A stretch of DNA of 64,000 nt from the NCBI GenBank assembly GCA_027475525.1, contig JAMWFC010000067.1:248001-312000 (forward strand). The letters run 5' to 3'. The position numbers and the translations under genes were made by a program. The stretch comes from Macrolepiota albuminosa. Lineage: Eukaryota > Basidiomycota > Agaricomycetes > Agaricales > Agaricaceae. Numbering within the stretch: the stretch's first letter is position 1; each line of letters opens with the position of its first letter. Shown in pieces: positions 61,151-64,000 of the stretch. The notes under the pieces were generated by a model. That model was not told the origin of the DNA. It saw only the letters and a program-made list of their open reading frames with translations, and ran no database searches.

Positions 61151-61304
61151 ATAAACCATGAAACAAGTCCAAATAGCTCTATTATGTCTTTCGAGGTCAA
61201 GCAATATTTCAAAGCATATAGAAGGCTATAAACCATGAAACAAGTCCAAATAGCTCTATTATGTCTTTCGAGGTCAAGCAATATTTCAAAGCATATAGAA
61301 GGCA
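61151..61304. repeat. Exact 77-bp tandem duplication
   Basis: 61151-61227 equals 61228-61304. It lies just downstream of GTPase B in non-coding DNA. Confidence 0.95.
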
Positions 61305-62421
61305 AAAAGCTATCTTTAGTTGAAACTGAGAATATTCCTTGATTTATGAACGATGGCTTTACTTTGAGTAGACGATGTAATATTAGAGCAGTGTATTCAA
61401 ATTATAGGTGACTGAAAGACATCAGTCTATATTGAGAGGAATATCAGATGGACAAAACGGCAACACACTCTGTTTCTGGGTAGCGGAAAACTAGGCAACA
61501 ACTACGAAGTACCTGATAGAAAGGAAGAACAAGCTAGAAAGTACTCCACCGGCAGGTATAAATGTCCGTAGTCAAGGTTCTGTCAGATAGTGCTATATTG
61601 TCCGTAAAGGGTAGGTAGTAATCAGACTAGGCGGGATTACAGTGACAAATGCAAAATTAAATATTTATATGGCTTTTAGAAGGTATTATCAACACATGAA
61701 ATTATATTAGAGATTTGAACTAGAACTTTCTTTTTCGAAACAACTAAGGCCAAAAGAAAAGATGGAAAATACAGATAACCGATTGATGAGATTTTAATTT
61801 GTGTGCTATAGGGAAAGTGCTTCGTCTTGCAATTGTGTAAATCAAAGGATAACTCTCGCCTGCTTAACCGACTACTATGTATGCTAAAGAGCGACAGGAC
61901 TAGACTCAATCATCGAACTTCTTTGATAATTTGGAACACAACTAATACAACATACAAAGCCCAAGAATATCTCAAAGTATTTGAGCTATATATGTATACA
62001 AGCAGACTATCAAGCTTGCAAACACATGATAAGAGATAAACATAGGTAAGCTAATGAAGGGATAATGCAAGAGTGTGGGCAGTGATGTTAGACAATGTAA
62101 ATAAAAGCTACGTAGCTAAAGCACAACCTTAGTCTGGACAATGAACCTGTTACCGAACCTTAGGTTCCGTCCTCTAAGCAGTCAGGGATATATCTATGAC
62201 ATACACGCAAGAGGCGACAATAATTTCTTTTCTTCACTTTCTCGATTGTTGATACATTCGGGTTTCTGCAACTTTATACAAGTATAACTACTCTTCATCC
62301 AACACAACCATGTGACTTTCAGTAGATGCCTAATTGATCAATAGTGATCCAGCTATCGCGTTTACTTCTGAGAAAAAGATAATGGCAGATCAATAAGCAG
62401 TCACGGATGGAATTTTCTTCA
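61305..62421. other. Intergenic DNA, no gene seen
   Basis: About 1.1 kb with only short frames. It lies between the 3' ends of GTPase B and the convergent alpha-mannosidase gene. Confidence 0.4.
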
Positions 62422-64000
62422 TCAACGAACATACTCTGACTGTTCGGCAAGGACTGGCGTAGACTTGAGGACAAGTTTAACAGTCTTGACCTCAAACCCA
62501 CGGAAATCCAACATCAAGATTCCTGACGTCGCGGAATCCTCACCAGGGAAAATGCTCAATTGATCGCCTTCATCCTCAAGAAGGTTCGTGAGGTACGCTT
62601 TCGCGATGGACAGGTGGCCGCCGATTCTGAGTTTCGCCTTGGCATGGCCTCCAAATGCCTCGTAGAGACGGAGTACGATAGTCGTCATACCCGTGCTCTT
62701 TGAGAAATCATCGTCTTCCCCGCGTTTGACGGTTTCAAGGAAGACGTTCCGCGCTCCCTCGACTGTGAAAGGAGAATGAAGACGTGCCATCGTGGCATGG
62801 CCGTCCTGAGGGACATGCCTCACTGTTGTTTAAGGATATTTATCAAGCACAATGGACACGACAGAAATAGAGCTTGTGACTGACCTCGCAGGGGGGAATT
62901 GTACAAGTAACCTGCCATAGGGACATCTGATTCCAAGAAATGTCCCTCATGAGGCATGACCGCCCACGAGAACTTGTGTTCGCCTAATACCAGATTTAGT
63001 CATTCAATACAAATAGGAAACAAGTAACATGTCTGAACCTTGGTCCTGTTCAGCGTCAGGAGCCGTCGCGGATCGCAAAAGGGATATACGAAGAACATTC
63101 CCGAGACAAGAAAATCCATATTTCGATTCTGAGAGGATTGCAACGCCATATCCGAACTCGCTCAGGTCCGCATACTATTTGCCATGTTTGTGAGAAGGAT
63201 ACACCGAACGAAGCAAAGATCCTGGACTTACTTTATGTCCACACACTTCAAACTAATGATCAAACATCGTCAGTCGCAGTACAAGAATTATCAAAATCCA
63301 CGACGGAAAACGCAAAAACCTTGGCAATGTCCCAAGTGGTATTCTTATGTGTTGGACGTTGAACGTGTCCAAACTGCGTTTCATACGTCGCATTGTCGCC
63401 ATGAATATCCAAGGGCAACTCGACTGAATCATAAACCATCAGTGTAGAGTACTCCTTGGATGAACAACAATAAACCACCATACATTTGAGGAATTCGTGT
63501 CGCTGATGCCAGTCTACGACGGCATCAAAGTGGAATAACGATCGCGAGTTCTCCTTGACAGTAGCTGCGCCCCACCCCAGGAGATTCAGGATCCAAAAGA
63601 AAGACAGACAGAACAGCCGAAACGTCTTCACCTGTTATAGCATCCAAAGAAATCTTGGGAAGAAAACCGAGTCAGTCGAAAAAAAGCCTATAGCTGCGCA
63701 TCCAAATGGATGAGAGGGGGCGACGTACCGTAACCTCAATCGTACTCTTATCATACTTCGTCGCCGCTCTCACCGAGCCGCGAAGCGGGCCTTGCGCGAC
63801 AACCGACACGTTTGTGAATTCCAGTTGTTTCATGGTCTCCAAATGATGAATCTCAACATCTAATAAAAAGCCCAATCGCATCAGAAAAACGTGTTCCGGC
63901 TCATCATCTTCAAGGAGGATGGTTCACCCCAAGCATCCCAGTAATTCGGTTGATCGTCAAAGATGACCAATCCACCCGTCGAGCCGGGGCTAATCAGCTC
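62422..64000 (-). CDS. ams1: Alpha-mannosidase, GH38 family (Ams1/MAN2C1 type), C-terminal part
   Basis: The gene enters from the right window edge on the minus strand. After splicing it reads [45 protein letters not shown], then [52 protein letters not shown] and [12 protein letters not shown]. This is the typical order of the central and C-terminal beta domains of GH38 enzymes. The last exon (62823-62422 region) carries [19 protein letters not shown] and ends at 62422. Introns are short and GT-AG. The enzyme trims alpha-linked mannose from free glycans or glycoproteins in the vacuole or cytosol. The catalytic N-terminal domain lies outside the window, so activity cannot be judged. All visible exons are intact. 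Confidence 0.92.

Overview
The window looks like a scaffold from an agaricomycete (mushroom-forming basidiomycete). Genes are split by many 45-70 bp introns with CTRAY-like branch points. The gene set (DYDGD-type silencing RNA-dependent RNA polymerase, bZIP factor, TKL-like pseudokinase, large cytosolic GTPases, GH38 alpha-mannosidase) fits, and CpG-depleted Ty3/gypsy remains sit between the genes.

Layout. 1-8890: a tandem array of a non-autonomous LTR element (part of an internal region, a 1.07 kb LTR, a full internal region, a second LTR). Each internal region carries, antisense to the LTRs, an eight-exon gene for a ~712 aa protein with a six-cysteine zinc cluster. 8891-10123: CpG-poor debris. 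10124-10216: intron-containing tRNA-Pro(AGG). 11-26.4 kb: host genes (bZIP factor; 1014 aa multi-TM acidic protein; free-standing zinc-cluster protein; two Ser/Pro-rich proteins). 26.7-31 kb: nearly empty. 31-40 kb: pseudokinase, RING+RRM protein, and an RdRP truncated by a 100-N gap. 40.8-41.6 kb: small membrane protein. 41.6-52.4 kb: AT-rich, CpG-depleted zone with a solo LTR (TSD CATGC) and a decayed chromodomain gypsy element. 52.5-61.1 kb: two divergent GTPase genes. 62.4 kb to the end: C-terminal part of an Ams1-type alpha-mannosidase.

The most striking object is the GTPase gene at 56025-61072. Between 57374 and 60563 it has a run of 51 consecutive micro-exons, 50 of exactly 3 nt and one of 9 nt, separated by introns of 45-70 nt. 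Joined, they give one open frame entering an ordinary downstream exon in phase; the other two frames hit stops. My model has about 64 exons for about 477 aa.

Second, six exact tandem duplications, all 77 bp, are scattered over the window. Identical length at unrelated loci is the signature of uncollapsed k=77 assembly-graph overlaps. Two of them break otherwise intact genes, so those frameshifts are probably artefacts.
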